A stretch of 64,000 nucleotides of DNA, from positions 744,001-808,000 of the forward strand of contig NZ_JAFAIX010000013.1 of assembly GCF_019236475.1 (NCBI RefSeq), given 5' to 3'. Positions 51,461 through 60,720 of the stretch are shown piece after piece. The notes beneath the pieces were generated by a model that had not been told where the DNA came from, ran no database searches, and was given only the letters and a program-made list of their open reading frames with translations. Each line of letters opens with the position of its first letter. Positions within the stretch are counted from its first letter, which is position 1. A program made the translations under genes and the position numbers. This DNA is from Chitinophaga sp. Lineage in GTDB: Bacteria > Bacteroidota > Bacteroidia > Chitinophagales > Chitinophagaceae.

Positions 51461-51817
51461 ATGTTTGATAATACCCTGGCATTTTGCCGTGCATTACCTT
51501 CCGTAACTACGGAAATGAAGATGGATAATGAACTGCGGTTTTTCGTAGGCGAAAAATTGTTTGCCATGCTTTCCATGGATGAGCCACATCGTATTTCCTT
51601 TAAATGTATCCCTGCACAATTTCACAAGCTGATTGGGAAGCCTGGAATTGTACCAGCGCCATATTTGGCCAGATATCACTGGGTACAGTTGAATCAGGAT
51701 GATACGATACCAGAACCTGAATTGGAAAATTACTTGCACAACGCCTATGAACTGGTATTCGGAAGTTTACCTGAAAAAGACCAGCAGTATATCCGTAATC
51801 ATGAAGCGCATGCATAA
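51461..51817 (+). CDS. MmcQ/YjbR family protein
   Basis: The 118-residue protein matches the MmcQ/YjbR fold: TLAFCRALPSVTTEMKMDNELRFFVGEKLFAMLSMDEPHRISFKCIPAQFHKLIGKPGIVPAPYLARYHWVQLN, ending ELENYLHNAYELVFGSLPEKDQ. The fold has been called DNA-binding by structural comparison only. It is a single gene convergent with the second TauE gene. Function unknown. Confidence 0.9.
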   Translation: MFDNTLAFCRALPSVTTEMKMDNELRFFVGEKLFAMLSMDEPHRISFKCIPAQFHKLIGKPGIVPAPYLARYHWVQLNQDDTIPEPELENYLHNAYELVFGSLPEKDQQYIRNHEAHA

Positions 51818-51847
51818 TGCGTCCGTATGTTATTTACCCCATACTGC

Positions 51848-52639
51848 TTACGCAAACAACGTAAAGAAGATATCGTATAGCCCAAAAAGGATGAGTGTAA
51901 AAGCGAAGAGTTTCTCCAACAACGGCGTTTTCATCTTAACCGCCGTTTTCGCCCCCAGATAAGAAGCAGGAAATGCTGTCAATGACAAGACCAAAGCTAT
52001 TTTCCAGTCGATGTGTCCCAGGTACCAATGCGTAATCGCTCCAGGAATAGAGAGGATGGCAGACAATACCACTGCACAAGCCAATGCCTGTTTAATCGGC
52101 ATTTTCAATTGCTTGATAAAAAAGGAGCTAAACAATACACCACCCGCATTCGCCAATAAGCCCGCCAGTAAACCGATACCCAATGCCGCTCCCATCAGTT
52201 TGGAAGCAGGAATATTTTCTGCATTGATTTCCTCTGCGGCTCTTACTGTTTGCTCCTTCCGGGTAAATGAGTACAACAACATAAAGCCCAATGTAACGAT
52301 AAACAATGCTGTCAGGAGCATCAGTGTTTTTCCTGGCAACCAACTACTCATCCATGAGCCTGCTATAGTAGAAGGCACTGCAATAACAGCACAGAGCAGG
52401 ATCACTCTTGCACTAAACAATTTCTCTTTTCTGTAAACAGCCGTAGCAGAAAGGGTGCTGGTAATAGACGCAGGCAATGGCGATGCCAACGCAAAAAAAG
52501 GATTCACACCGGCGAAAATTTGCAGTGCCGGCGTACTAATGGCGCTGCCTCCTTTTCCCAGTAGTCCGGAAAGATAACCTACAATAAGTCCGATTATCAA
52601 TACCGGCAGGTAATGAGATTGTTGTAACAAAAAGTTCAA
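51848..52639 (-). CDS. TauE/SafE family permease (second copy)
   Basis: The 263-residue protein has about eight membrane helices. The duplicated glycine motif appears as VGYLSGLLGKGGSAISTPAL near residue 20 and LLAGLLANAGGVLFSSFFIKQL near residue 158. In the first, Lys replaces the usual Gly-rich position. It differs clearly from the copy at 3216 and has no DUF1634 partner. The upstream region shares two boxes with the first TauE locus. Substrate inferred only as a small anion such as sulfite. Confidence 0.88.
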   Translation of the reverse strand: MNFLLQQSHYLPVLIIGLIVGYLSGLLGKGGSAISTPALQIFAGVNPFFALASPLPASITSTLSATAVYRKEKLFSARVILLCAVIAVPSTIAGSWMSSWLPGKTLMLLTALFIVTLGFMLLYSFTRKEQTVRAAEEINAENIPASKLMGAALGIGLLAGLLANAGGVLFSSFFIKQLKMPIKQALACAVVLSAILSIPGAITHWYLGHIDWKIALVLSLTAFPASYLGAKTAVKMKTPLLEKLFAFTLILFGLYDIFFTLFA

Positions 52640-52666
52640 TGTAAATGGTGGTTGGTCTAAAAAATA

Positions 52667-52738
52667 GTATTACAGGTTTGACGAAGGTAGGACAACATCA
52701 TTCCGCTACGAAATAATACCGATAACTATAAGTTATGG
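52667..52738. promoter_or_regulatory. Regulatory region of the second TauE gene
   Basis: GTATTACAGGT (52667-52677) is identical to 4076-4086. CCGATAACTATAAGT (52719-52733) matches CCGATAATCTATAAGT at 4145 with one base gapped. The second box includes the perfect inverted repeat ATAACT-ata-AGTTAT (52722-52736). Spacing to the start codon is similar in both loci (28 and 24 bases for the first box). Confidence 0.45.
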
Positions 52739-52828
52739 GAGATAACTAATAATTATATTTATTTCTAGTCTATAAACAGAATAGGAATAAGGGTTTTCAG
52801 GGAATTGAGATTTTAAAAAAGCTGTATC

Positions 52829-52904
52829 AAAAAAGCGAAATTGACATCTGTGGACGTCAATTTCGCTTTTTTTTCGTCGTCCCTGCCCGCTGAGCAGGAA
52901 CGAC
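52829..52904. terminator. Two-hairpin element, copy 2 (terminator plus GC-rich hairpin)
   Basis: The first hairpin has a 17-bp stem (52829-52845 with 52856-52872, AAAAAAGCGAAATTGAC) and T-runs both ways. The second (52876-52888 with 52892-52904) has two C-A positions that become G-U on the minus strand. Bases ...GACnTnTGTnGACGTCA...TCGTCGnCCnTGCCC... match copy 1 at 2722-2800. Confidence 0.75.
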
Positions 52905-53025
52905 AGGCAGGAGAGTTTTGCCTTCATTTCCTTTGGGCAAATTTGATTAATAAATGCCCAATGATGAACTTTTGATACAACCTCTCCACTTGAATACAGG
53001 TTAAATGCACGTGATTTTTCTTCAC

Positions 53026-54363
53026 TTAAATTTTAGGCGCCCATCCTTTCTCATAATCTCTACCCCACAGTTTCATAGCGGCATCATCCGCGAGAATATG
53101 ACCATTGGATGGATCGGTGTGCAACACACGGCCAGTGCGTTGCGCAATATTTCCCAGCAAACACAGTAGCGTACTGCGGTATGCTTCATTGATTTCAGAA
53201 TTAAGTTTTGCTTCGCCACGGATAGTATCCAAGAAATTCTGGATGTGGATCGCATCATAGAACTCGCCAGCAGGACTCACGGTATTCGTCACGCTGCGTT
53301 GATCTTTGTCCAACTGTTTTACCTCCTTAATGACTTTATTGGAGTTGTCGATGATTTTGTAAGTATCGCCGCCGCTGTTATAGAGCGCTCCTTTAGAACC
53401 GAAAATGGTGAAACCACGGCCAGCGCCTTCCAGGTTAAAAGGATGACAACTACGACCTTCCCAACTGATAGCTTTCTTACCATTCTCAAATTCAAAATTG
53501 AGGGTTTGAGTGTCTGGTGTCTCCCAATCATCTGGCGGATAAGCATAACGACCACCAGCGGATGTTACTTTAGTAGGGAATTTTACATCGAGGAACCAGC
53601 GCATACAATCCAGTTCATGGGTTGCATTGTTACAGGTTTCGGAAGTACCCCAATGCCAGCGCCAATGCCAGTTGTAGTGTACGATATTGTCTAGGTAATC
53701 TCTTCTTGGCGCAGGGCCTTGCCAGAGGTCCCAATCGAGCGTACCTGGAACGGGGATTTTTTTACCAATTCCTATTGGTTTACGGTCGTTGACATACCAT
53801 CCTCTAGCATAATATACATCACCAATAATACCATCTCTTACTTCTTTCACTGCCTGTTGGATATTAGGCCAGGAACGGCGTTGGTTTCCCATCTGCACAT
53901 GCCTGTTATATTTAGCAGCAGCAGCTACCAACAATTCACCTTCGCGAGGATTGTGTGCACAAGGCTTTTCCACATACACGTGTTTACCTGCGGCTGTACC
54001 CATGATCGCAGCGGGTGCATGCCAGTGATCCGGCGTAGCTACAATCAGTGCATCGAAATCTTTTCGCTCCAACAGTTTGCGGATATCCTTGATCACAGTG
54101 GGAGTGCGACTTTGCGCTGCTGTTACGGCTTTCATGCCTTTGGCAATGGCGCCATCCTCGACGTCACATATATATCCAATCTCCGTATTGGGCAACTTGG
54201 CAGCGGTTTGTGCTAGCCAGTTTCCACGGGAATTCACACCCATTACTCCCAGCACAATCTTATTACTGGGGGCGTTCTTACCAAATACAGGAAAATTAAG
54301 ATAGGTCAGACCAGCTCCCAGACCCGCTGCTGTGCTGGTTTTGATAAAATCCCTTCTTTTCAT
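53026..54363 (-). CDS. Gfo/Idh/MocA family oxidoreductase with export signal
   Basis: The 445-residue protein begins MKRRDFIKTSTAAGLGAGLTYLNFPVFG, a twin-arginine-like export signal. A Rossmann domain follows (IVLGVMGVNSRGNWLAQTAAKLPNTEIGYICDVE, DALIVATPDHWHAPAAIMGTAAGKHVYVEKPCAHNPREGELLV). The substrate domain has the EKP lysine and GTSETCNNATHELDCMRWFLDVKFP. Exported members of this family act on sugars or sugar derivatives with bound NAD(P). It lies 102 bases before the ebo cluster on the same strand; whether it belongs to it is open. Confidence 0.93.
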   Translation of the reverse strand: MKRRDFIKTSTAAGLGAGLTYLNFPVFGKNAPSNKIVLGVMGVNSRGNWLAQTAAKLPNTEIGYICDVEDGAIAKGMKAVTAAQSRTPTVIKDIRKLLERKDFDALIVATPDHWHAPAAIMGTAAGKHVYVEKPCAHNPREGELLVAAAAKYNRHVQMGNQRRSWPNIQQAVKEVRDGIIGDVYYARGWYVNDRKPIGIGKKIPVPGTLDWDLWQGPAPRRDYLDNIVHYNWHWRWHWGTSETCNNATHELDCMRWFLDVKFPTKVTSAGGRYAYPPDDWETPDTQTLNFEFENGKKAISWEGRSCHPFNLEGAGRGFTIFGSKGALYNSGGDTYKIIDNSNKVIKEVKQLDKDQRSVTNTVSPAGEFYDAIHIQNFLDTIRGEAKLNSEINEAYRSTLLCLLGNIAQRTGRVLHTDPSNGHILADDAAMKLWGRDYEKGWAPKI

Positions 54364-54465
54364 AACAGAGCGTTGTAGTTTAGTTTTTTTCTATTTAGCA
54401 ATCGGTTGCATGAAAATAGATAAATAATTGAGAGAACCTAAATTTTTTTGATTGATGGTGAATGA

Positions 54466-55845
54466 TTATTGGCTGAGTGGTAATTGATTCAAAGTTTTCC
54501 ACATGACCTGGTATACATCTGTAGCCTGGATACTGCTTGTAGGCAATGCATCATTGGTAATAATTACCGGTTGAAGCGAAGGAGTAGTTTCCAATCGGCC
54601 GTGAGAACCCTTTATCAGCGTAGCATCCAGCGGGATAACATTCATGAGATAGCGGAAGCCCAATTTTTTCTTCAGCAGTTTAAAGCCTGCTTTCAATTTA
54701 ACAAAGGGATCTTTTGGGTCCATGAACATTTCAACCGGATCGTATCCTGGTTTCCTAAAGATTTCCACTAATCGTGCGAAATCCGGCGCTTTATTATCAT
54801 CCAGCCAGTAGTAATAAGTAAACCAACTGTTTGGGGCTGCAACAGCCACCAAATCGCCACTGCGGGCATGATGCAGATGATGCTGTCTTTTCCCCTCCCG
54901 GTCTAATACTAGTTCGATATCTGGATGCGCTTCCAGCAGTGCGCGTACCTTTTTGTAGCAAGTAGGATCGTTAATATAAATATGCGCAATCTGGTGATCG
55001 GCTACAGCAAAGGCTTTGGAAGCACCAGGATCCAATATCTCCAGCCCTCTTTCTTCCCGGATGGCGAGCAATCCTTCTTTTCGTAATAGTCGATTGATAT
55101 CTACTGGATTGGTGGCATTGGAAATACCATATTCTGAAAGAATAATGATAGCAGTATCCTGCGCTTCATAATATTCTACCAGTTGTTTTACCACCTGATC
55201 TATTTCCAATATTTCCTTGCGGTTCTTCTCCATGTCCTGTCCGAATTTTTGCAGACAGTAGTCCAGATGCGGGAGATAGATGAAGGTCATGGTAGGATGA
55301 TAGCGCTGATCTGTAAGAATAGATGCATCAGCAATATATTTGGAAGACACGATGCTCGCTGTTGGCCCCCAGTAATTGAAAAGAGGAAAGGTGCCTAACT
55401 TTTCGCGGAGGTAATCGCGCAAATCAGCGGGCGTAGTATAGCAATCCGGGATTTTCCTACCGTCCGAAAGATAGTTAGGACGTGGAGTCAGCGAGTAATC
55501 TACGTTGGCATACATATTATACCACCAGCACATCTGGGAAACGGTAAATTCAGGATTCAACTGTTTAGCTTTATCCCAAATTTTAGGTGCATCCACTAGT
55601 TTGTTGGATTGTTTCCAGAATTTGATTTCGCTGTCGGTGCGATCATACCATCCATTTCCGACGATGCCATGTTCGCAGGGCCATTGACCTGTAAGATAAG
55701 TGCTCTGTACGGCGGTGGTAACAGCCGGTAACATCGGCTGAATGGTTGCCAGATGCCGTTTTTCAGTGTATGCCTTTAAAAAAGGCATGTGCTCCAACAA
55801 AGAGGTAGAGAGTCCTACCACATCAATAACTACTGTCTTTCTCAT
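54466..55845 (-). CDS. eboF: EboF-like alkaline phosphatase superfamily protein (nucleotide pyrophosphatase/phosphodiesterase type)
   Basis: The 459-residue protein has the metal ligand Asp in VVIDVVGLSTSLLEHMP and the nucleophile Thr in PAVTTAVQSTYLTGQWPCEHGIVGNGWYDR. Further metal-binding segments are FIYLPHLDYCLQKFG, IIILSEYGISNATNPVDINRLL and GSHGRLETTPSLQP. No signal peptide is evident. It is the last gene of the eboD-E-F segment, 47 bases after eboE. The ebo operon, found in Bacteroidota, cyanobacteria and eustigmatophyte plastids, is thought to move a metabolite precursor to the periplasm. The name is from context and order. Confidence 0.85.
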   Translation of the reverse strand: MRKTVVIDVVGLSTSLLEHMPFLKAYTEKRHLATIQPMLPAVTTAVQSTYLTGQWPCEHGIVGNGWYDRTDSEIKFWKQSNKLVDAPKIWDKAKQLNPEFTVSQMCWWYNMYANVDYSLTPRPNYLSDGRKIPDCYTTPADLRDYLREKLGTFPLFNYWGPTASIVSSKYIADASILTDQRYHPTMTFIYLPHLDYCLQKFGQDMEKNRKEILEIDQVVKQLVEYYEAQDTAIIILSEYGISNATNPVDINRLLRKEGLLAIREERGLEILDPGASKAFAVADHQIAHIYINDPTCYKKVRALLEAHPDIELVLDREGKRQHHLHHARSGDLVAVAAPNSWFTYYYWLDDNKAPDFARLVEIFRKPGYDPVEMFMDPKDPFVKLKAGFKLLKKKLGFRYLMNVIPLDATLIKGSHGRLETTPSLQPVIITNDALPTSSIQATDVYQVMWKTLNQLPLSQ

Positions 55846-55892
55846 AGATTCTTTGGCCTTGCTTGTGATGCCATAAAACTATAATTCCAGTG

Positions 55893-57107
55893 TCAGAATT
55901 CCAACACTTGTTTTACCCATTGTAACTCCCTGGAGACAGAAGCTGCGATTTCCTGTTTCAAGCCCGATGGCAGTACATCCCAGGTGTATGTTTCCACCTC
56001 CAGATGAGGAGCAAACGGTTGTTGCCGCTGTAATTGCAGCACATCCAGGATATCGGACTGGGTGGACTCCAGCACTTCATATCTGTCTAGAAAGACTGGT
56101 ACATGGAAATGGGATCTCCACTGATTTACCTCCTGGTTATAGCCATCTGCCAGTGCTTGCGGAAGATCGGGATAATGAATCAGGCTACCACTGGCTGTTT
56201 GCGCGATGACCTGATGCAAGTATACCGGTTCCTCAAATTGACGAAAAGCATCTAAGACGATTTTTCGCTTATCCGTATCTGTTGGCATGGCTGATTTTAA
56301 TGCAGCGCTGATTTGGATCTTTCCTGTTTTCAGTCCATAAGCTTCCATTTGGCGGAGTACGTCTGTTGGATTTTCATACACTAGTGCGAAGTGGCAGACA
56401 TCGTAGCACAGGCGGATATGGTTTTTCAACCAGGCGACCGCGGTGGCTTCATCTACTCGGAATTTATCCTGGAGAAATGGAATACCAGCAGGCATCAGGG
56501 TATGTCTGAACCAGTCGATATATTCCGCTGAATTTTCTAGTAGTCCATCTGGTTCGGGTTCTATATCCAGGTGCATCAATGGGCCACCTCCGCGATGAAT
56601 TTTCACCAGTTGTTCTACTATCAGCAGTATGTTCAATGTGGCACTTTCGGTAACAGAGTTTTTTTCTTCTTCACATCGATTGCACCAATATTTATAACTG
56701 AGTGGAGATGTGGAGATACTACCTTCCATGCCTTCCGGCAGCAACGCCGCCAGGATGCGGAATAAGCGAATAGTATAAGCCACTCTATCTGGAGAAGTCC
56801 AATCGGGCGCGTGTACCTGATCTTTCACTACCGTATCATGAAAGCTGCCATAAGGAAAGCCGTTCATGGTAAACACGTAGCAATCATTTTCTTGCAGCCA
56901 TTGTCGGAATGCTGTCAATGGTTCTTCCTTTGCCAGTTCTAGGCTGGCGGTATTGGCTAGTCGTAGCCCTATTCCAAAGGGTTGGTGCGGACTTACCTGC
57001 TGTTTAATAACAGGGACATGCAGTTGTAATTGTTGAAAATGATCTGTCCAGGATTCGCCGGGATGGATATTGGAACAATAACTGAGCTGTCCATATGGTG
57101 TTTGCAT
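55893..57107 (-). CDS. eboE: EboE, metabolite traffic protein (xylose isomerase-like TIM barrel)
   Basis: The 404-residue protein begins TPYGQLSYCSNIHPGESWTDHFQQL, typical of EboE. TIM-barrel metal-site elements follow: YVFTMNGFPYGSFH, LMHLDIEPEPDGLLE, IRLCYDVCHFALVYENPTDVL, KIQISAALKSAMP, YLHQVIAQ. Glu and His residues at these positions resemble the sugar isomerase/epimerase site. It lies 15 bases after eboD and before eboF on the same strand. The catalytic activity is not known. Confidence 0.9.
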   Translation of the reverse strand: MQTPYGQLSYCSNIHPGESWTDHFQQLQLHVPVIKQQVSPHQPFGIGLRLANTASLELAKEEPLTAFRQWLQENDCYVFTMNGFPYGSFHDTVVKDQVHAPDWTSPDRVAYTIRLFRILAALLPEGMEGSISTSPLSYKYWCNRCEEEKNSVTESATLNILLIVEQLVKIHRGGGPLMHLDIEPEPDGLLENSAEYIDWFRHTLMPAGIPFLQDKFRVDEATAVAWLKNHIRLCYDVCHFALVYENPTDVLRQMEAYGLKTGKIQISAALKSAMPTDTDKRKIVLDAFRQFEEPVYLHQVIAQTASGSLIHYPDLPQALADGYNQEVNQWRSHFHVPVFLDRYEVLESTQSDILDVLQLQRQQPFAPHLEVETYTWDVLPSGLKQEIAASVSRELQWVKQVLEF

Positions 57108-57122
57108 GATTTTTCGTTTTGC

Positions 57123-58277
57123 TTATTGCAATGCTTTACAGATGGCGACAGCCTGATAGAGTTTATCGGTGTGCATTTCGTGCACCTCTTCCCCTTGTCC
57201 GAGGGCTCGGAGCAGGGTAATGGTGAGTTGGCCGCCGAGGTGTTCGCGGAATTCTTCCAGTCCTGCGATCACTGGAGAAGGATCGCCGTTCTGTTGTTCC
57301 ATCAGCGGATGCCATACGGGCAATTGCAATGTTTTCAGCACCTGGATAACCCGGTGCATATCTTTTTCTGAGATCCAGCCCAGCAGGTAAGAGTAGGCGC
57401 TATCTACCGCCACGCCGATGGATACAGCTTCTCCATGGCGGAGTGCGAAATTGGTCAGTTGTTCCAATTTATGTGCGCTCCAGTGGCCGAAGTCGAGCGG
57501 ACGGGAAGAGCCACTTTCGAATGGGTCTCCGCCGTTGCCGATATGTTGCATATGAAGGGCAGCGCAGCGATAGATGAGTTCCTGCATAGGTTCCATCTGG
57601 CGCTCGCTGAGGGCTGTAGCGTGTTCATCTATCCAGTTAAAGAAGTCCACGTCTTTAATTAGGGCTACTTTCACCGCTTCTACCATACCTGAATTCCAAT
57701 CGCGGGGATGAAGTGTAGTGAGGAAATGGCTATCGTTGAAAACGGCTTGTGGCGGTGCGAAGGCGCCGAGGAAATTCTTTTTGCCGTTGAAGTTGATACC
57801 ATTTTTCACCCCTATACCGGAATCATTTTGTGAGAGCACGGTACTGGGGATACGAATATGTTTCACGCCGCGATGGGAGATAGCGGCTACGAATCCTACT
57901 AGATCCAGCAGGGAGCCACCTCCGATGCCAACGACGAAAGAGTGTCTGTCTATCTTGTATTTGTCGATTGCATTTACCAGACTGAGAAAGAGGGCGAGGT
58001 CATTCTTTACCGCTTCTCCACCTGCGATGGTGAGTATTTCCGGGGCGAGCTCAAAGCCATCCACTGTGCGGAGGTAGGCTACTATCTGACCGGCGAGGCC
58101 GGGATGCTGATCCGCCATCCCCTGGTCTAGAATGACCAGTAATTTCTTTTTGTATGCGGTAACTGCCTGATGGTGCAGGTAATTACGCAAACATTCATTT
58201 GCCGGGTCAAAGAGGTGAGTGGTAAAGTGAACCTGGTAGTTAAAGTTGACATCAAAATTCTGCAGTAAATATTCCAT
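57123..58277 (-). CDS. eboD: EboD, 3-dehydroquinate synthase-like protein
   Basis: The 384-residue protein has the AroB-type NAD site IVGIGGGSLLDLVGFVAAISHRGVKHIRIPSTVLSQNDSGIGVKNGINFNGKKNFLGAFAPPQAVFND. The metal-binding segments are FGHWSAHKLEQLTNFALRHGEAVSIGVAVDSAYSY. The core matches sugar-phosphate cyclases, with enough residues for activity. It is the EboD member of the ebo operon rather than the shikimate enzyme, judged from the adjoining eboE and eboF. It is first in the D-E-F segment and divergent from the kinase gene. Confidence 0.9.
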   Translation of the reverse strand: MEYLLQNFDVNFNYQVHFTTHLFDPANECLRNYLHHQAVTAYKKKLLVILDQGMADQHPGLAGQIVAYLRTVDGFELAPEILTIAGGEAVKNDLALFLSLVNAIDKYKIDRHSFVVGIGGGSLLDLVGFVAAISHRGVKHIRIPSTVLSQNDSGIGVKNGINFNGKKNFLGAFAPPQAVFNDSHFLTTLHPRDWNSGMVEAVKVALIKDVDFFNWIDEHATALSERQMEPMQELIYRCAALHMQHIGNGGDPFESGSSRPLDFGHWSAHKLEQLTNFALRHGEAVSIGVAVDSAYSYLLGWISEKDMHRVIQVLKTLQLPVWHPLMEQQNGDPSPVIAGLEEFREHLGGQLTITLLRALGQGEEVHEMHTDKLYQAVAICKALQ

Positions 58278-58614
58278 GGCTAATCGCTTGCATTCTTTCC
58301 GTTAGTAATCGATTAAATGTACAAAAATTCCGTATTTCTTCCTATCGGAAAGTGACTGCCGGTAAATGTCTGCGCTCCGGAGAGAGGAATGAAAAAAATG
58401 GGTATTTATTTATGAAAATCGGGAGAAAATGGCGATCTTTATGTCCCTGTAATTTTACTTGCAGGCATTGGTATTAATATTGTTTGTGCGTGACTACAAG
58501 TGCCCCAAGGAGTTAACCCTGTAACGATTGATGTTCTTCCTGCACTCTTGTTGCATTGCGATAGCTGCGAAACACACGCAAATTATCATGATATCATAAC
58601 CAATTATTCGCGTT
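58278..58614. promoter_or_regulatory. 337-base divergent control region between eboD and the kinase gene
   Basis: It contains a TAATCG direct repeat near the eboD start (58282-58286 and 58303-58308) and a perfect palindrome TATCATGATA (58584-58593), 22 bases before the kinase ATG. Both could be operators. Promoter elements are not clear. Confidence 0.35.
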
Positions 58615-60048
58615 ATGTACGGAAAACTGTTCCTGCTGCTAACTGGGCTGGCGGTGAGTATTGCCGGCACTGCACAAATAAATGTGCAGCAGGACAGCCT
58701 ATATCAACGTGTAAGACAGCTACCTCCCTGCATGGAGAAGGTACAGACGCTTTACCAATTGGGGGCGGCATTAGTACCGGACAACATGACCGCAGCCGGA
58801 AAGTTCATGCGGGAAGGGCTTAACCTTAGTATCCAATTGGGGTACTATAAGGGCATCGCAGATTTTCCGGGGTACTATCGCTACTGGCTTGATGTTCGGG
58901 GTGATTATGTAGCCGCTTTATTCCTCTTACACCAGGCGGATAAGCTTTATGGATATCTGCGGGATACCAGTGGTAGCATGTATTGTAATGCCAATTTGGG
59001 TGAAGAATATCTCCAGGTGGGCAATTACGAAGCAGCAGCCACATATTATGGCAAAGCCTTGCAGTTGGCCCCATTTCAAGCAGATAGCATGCAGACCGCT
59101 ATTTGGAGTGCGCGATTGCAGACCATCCAGGAGGAGCTTCATGATTCCCTGGCTGGCAATACCACCCGCAGCAGGTTACAGTTGATCGCATTGCAAGATG
59201 CGACTCAAAAGGAGGAAAAAGCGCGTGCGGCTCGGCAAATAGGGCAATTACAACATGCCTTGCAATTGCAGCAAAGAATTGGATTAGGTGTTTTATTGCT
59301 GCTACTAGCGTTGCTGATGACTTATGTATATGCGCGTTGGCGCAGAGAGCGAACATGGCAGCGACGAAAGATCTTGCAAATCATGGATGCAGAACGGACC
59401 ATACATATGCAAGCAGCAATGCTAAAGGGCGAAGAATTAGAACGGATACGGTTATCCAAAGAATTGCAAGAGAAGGTCGGGGGACTGTTGTCGGCAGTAA
59501 AAAAAGATGTCAACAAACTCCAACAGGAAGATACTTTATTGCAAACAGCAGCGCCTTTTCAACATGTCCTGCAATTATTGGATAGCGCAGTGGAGGAAGT
59601 TGGGAAGACAGCCGATCAGTTGAAGCCTGAAATCCTTTCCAGGATGGGACTTTCGGAAGCCCTTGGATTTTATTGTCGAAATGTAAGTCACGCCCCTAAG
59701 CTACAGATTACGTATTGCCATCAGGGTGAGATGAAGCGATATAAAGCTGGCTTTGAGTTGAGTGTTTATCGTATTGCGCAGGAGCTGATTAATAATATTG
59801 TTCGGCATTCTCGCGCAAGTGCTGCACTGGTACAGCTTTCAGAGCATCCGAAGCAAGTGACCATTACATTAGAAGATAATGGTATTGGGTTTCAGCATCA
59901 ACCGGCATTACAACATGATGTTGCCTTGAAGCACCTGCATCACAGGATAAAGGCATTAAATGGAAACCTGGAAATTGATATCAATACGGGACGTGGAACG
60001 ATGGCCTGTATTGCATTTAACGTCAGTGAAGCGCATTCGCTGACATAA
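58615..60048 (+). CDS. Sensor kinase-like protein (DegS/NarX-like) with Gln in place of the phospho-acceptor His
   Basis: The 477-residue protein has a signal peptide (LFLLLTGLAVSIAGTAQ) and a periplasmic TPR-like region (CNANLGEEYLQVGNYEAAATYYGKALQL). One membrane helix (about 220-240, GLGVLLLLLALLMTYVYARW) follows, then a HisKA_3-like dimerisation helix. There the usual ARDLHDxxGG is LSKELQEKVGGLLSAVKKD, so His is replaced by Gln (codon CAA). The ATPase part keeps the N-box ELINNIVRHSRAS and LEDNGIGFQ. It is followed 26 bases later by a NarL-type regulator. It may be a phosphatase-only or allosteric sensor. Confidence 0.9.
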   Translation: MYGKLFLLLTGLAVSIAGTAQINVQQDSLYQRVRQLPPCMEKVQTLYQLGAALVPDNMTAAGKFMREGLNLSIQLGYYKGIADFPGYYRYWLDVRGDYVAALFLLHQADKLYGYLRDTSGSMYCNANLGEEYLQVGNYEAAATYYGKALQLAPFQADSMQTAIWSARLQTIQEELHDSLAGNTTRSRLQLIALQDATQKEEKARAARQIGQLQHALQLQQRIGLGVLLLLLALLMTYVYARWRRERTWQRRKILQIMDAERTIHMQAAMLKGEELERIRLSKELQEKVGGLLSAVKKDVNKLQQEDTLLQTAAPFQHVLQLLDSAVEEVGKTADQLKPEILSRMGLSEALGFYCRNVSHAPKLQITYCHQGEMKRYKAGFELSVYRIAQELINNIVRHSRASAALVQLSEHPKQVTITLEDNGIGFQHQPALQHDVALKHLHHRIKALNGNLEIDINTGRGTMACIAFNVSEAHSLT

Positions 60049-60074
60049 AGAGAATTGAATAAAAATTTGTGAAG

Positions 60075-60713
60075 ATGCAAATTAAACTAGCAATTGCAGA
60101 CGGCCATCCTATGATACTGAACGGGATCAAAGCCATGCTGGCTCCAGAACAACACATACAAATACTGCATACTTGTACATCTGTAGCAACGCTCTTGGAC
60201 GCGCTGCATATGGATTGTGCCGATGTATTGTTATTGGATATTAGGTTGAGTGGGGCTGATAGTGTAGTTGTATGTCGTCAGATAAAAAGTTTATATCCCG
60301 CTATTAAGATCATTGTGCTGAGTGATGTTTCTGAATCCTATTACGTCAGGCAGATGATACGTAGTGGCGCCAGCGGTTTTCTGCTGAAAAGCGCCGACCA
60401 GGAAGCATTGGTGGCGGCTATTAAAACGGTAGCTGCTGGTCGGCAGTATTTCGATGAGCAATTACAGCAACTGGCGTTGCAGGAAATGCTCATGGGTAGA
60501 AAGCGTGCATACAATGATGGACTGCTCACGAAAAGGGAAGAACAGATTTTGACATTGATTGCAGATGAATTTTCCAACCAGGAGATTGCAGATAAACTAT
60601 TCATCAGTTTGCGGACGGTGGAAACACATCGGTTGAAAATTGCGCAGAAATTAGCGGTAAAGAATACAGCAGGTTTGGTCAAAGAGGCCATGAGAAGGGG
60701 CCTTGCAGAGTAG
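60075..60713 (+). CDS. NarL/FixJ-type response regulator lacking one acidic-pair Asp
   Basis: The 212-residue protein has a receiver domain (about 3-118) with phospho-acceptor Asp in DVLLLDIRLSG, Ser in IVLSD and Lys in FLLKSAD. The usual DD pair is DG in LAIADGHPMIL, so one Mg ligand is lost. The C-terminal LuxR helix-turn-helix reads LTKREEQILTLIADEFSNQEIADKLFISLRTVETHRLKIAQKL. ATG 60075 is preferred over GTG 60069. It is in an operon with the sensor and lies in the middle of the ebo genes on the other strand. Likely targets are the flanking ebo segments. Confidence 0.92.
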   Translation: MQIKLAIADGHPMILNGIKAMLAPEQHIQILHTCTSVATLLDALHMDCADVLLLDIRLSGADSVVVCRQIKSLYPAIKIIVLSDVSESYYVRQMIRSGASGFLLKSADQEALVAAIKTVAAGRQYFDEQLQQLALQEMLMGRKRAYNDGLLTKREEQILTLIADEFSNQEIADKLFISLRTVETHRLKIAQKLAVKNTAGLVKEAMRRGLAE

Positions 60714-60720
60714 GAATCAA

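Noticed and set aside
58441-58480. Third sigma-54 promoter at GGCATTGGTATTAAT
   Set aside because: The -24-like GGCA has no GC at the -12 distance.
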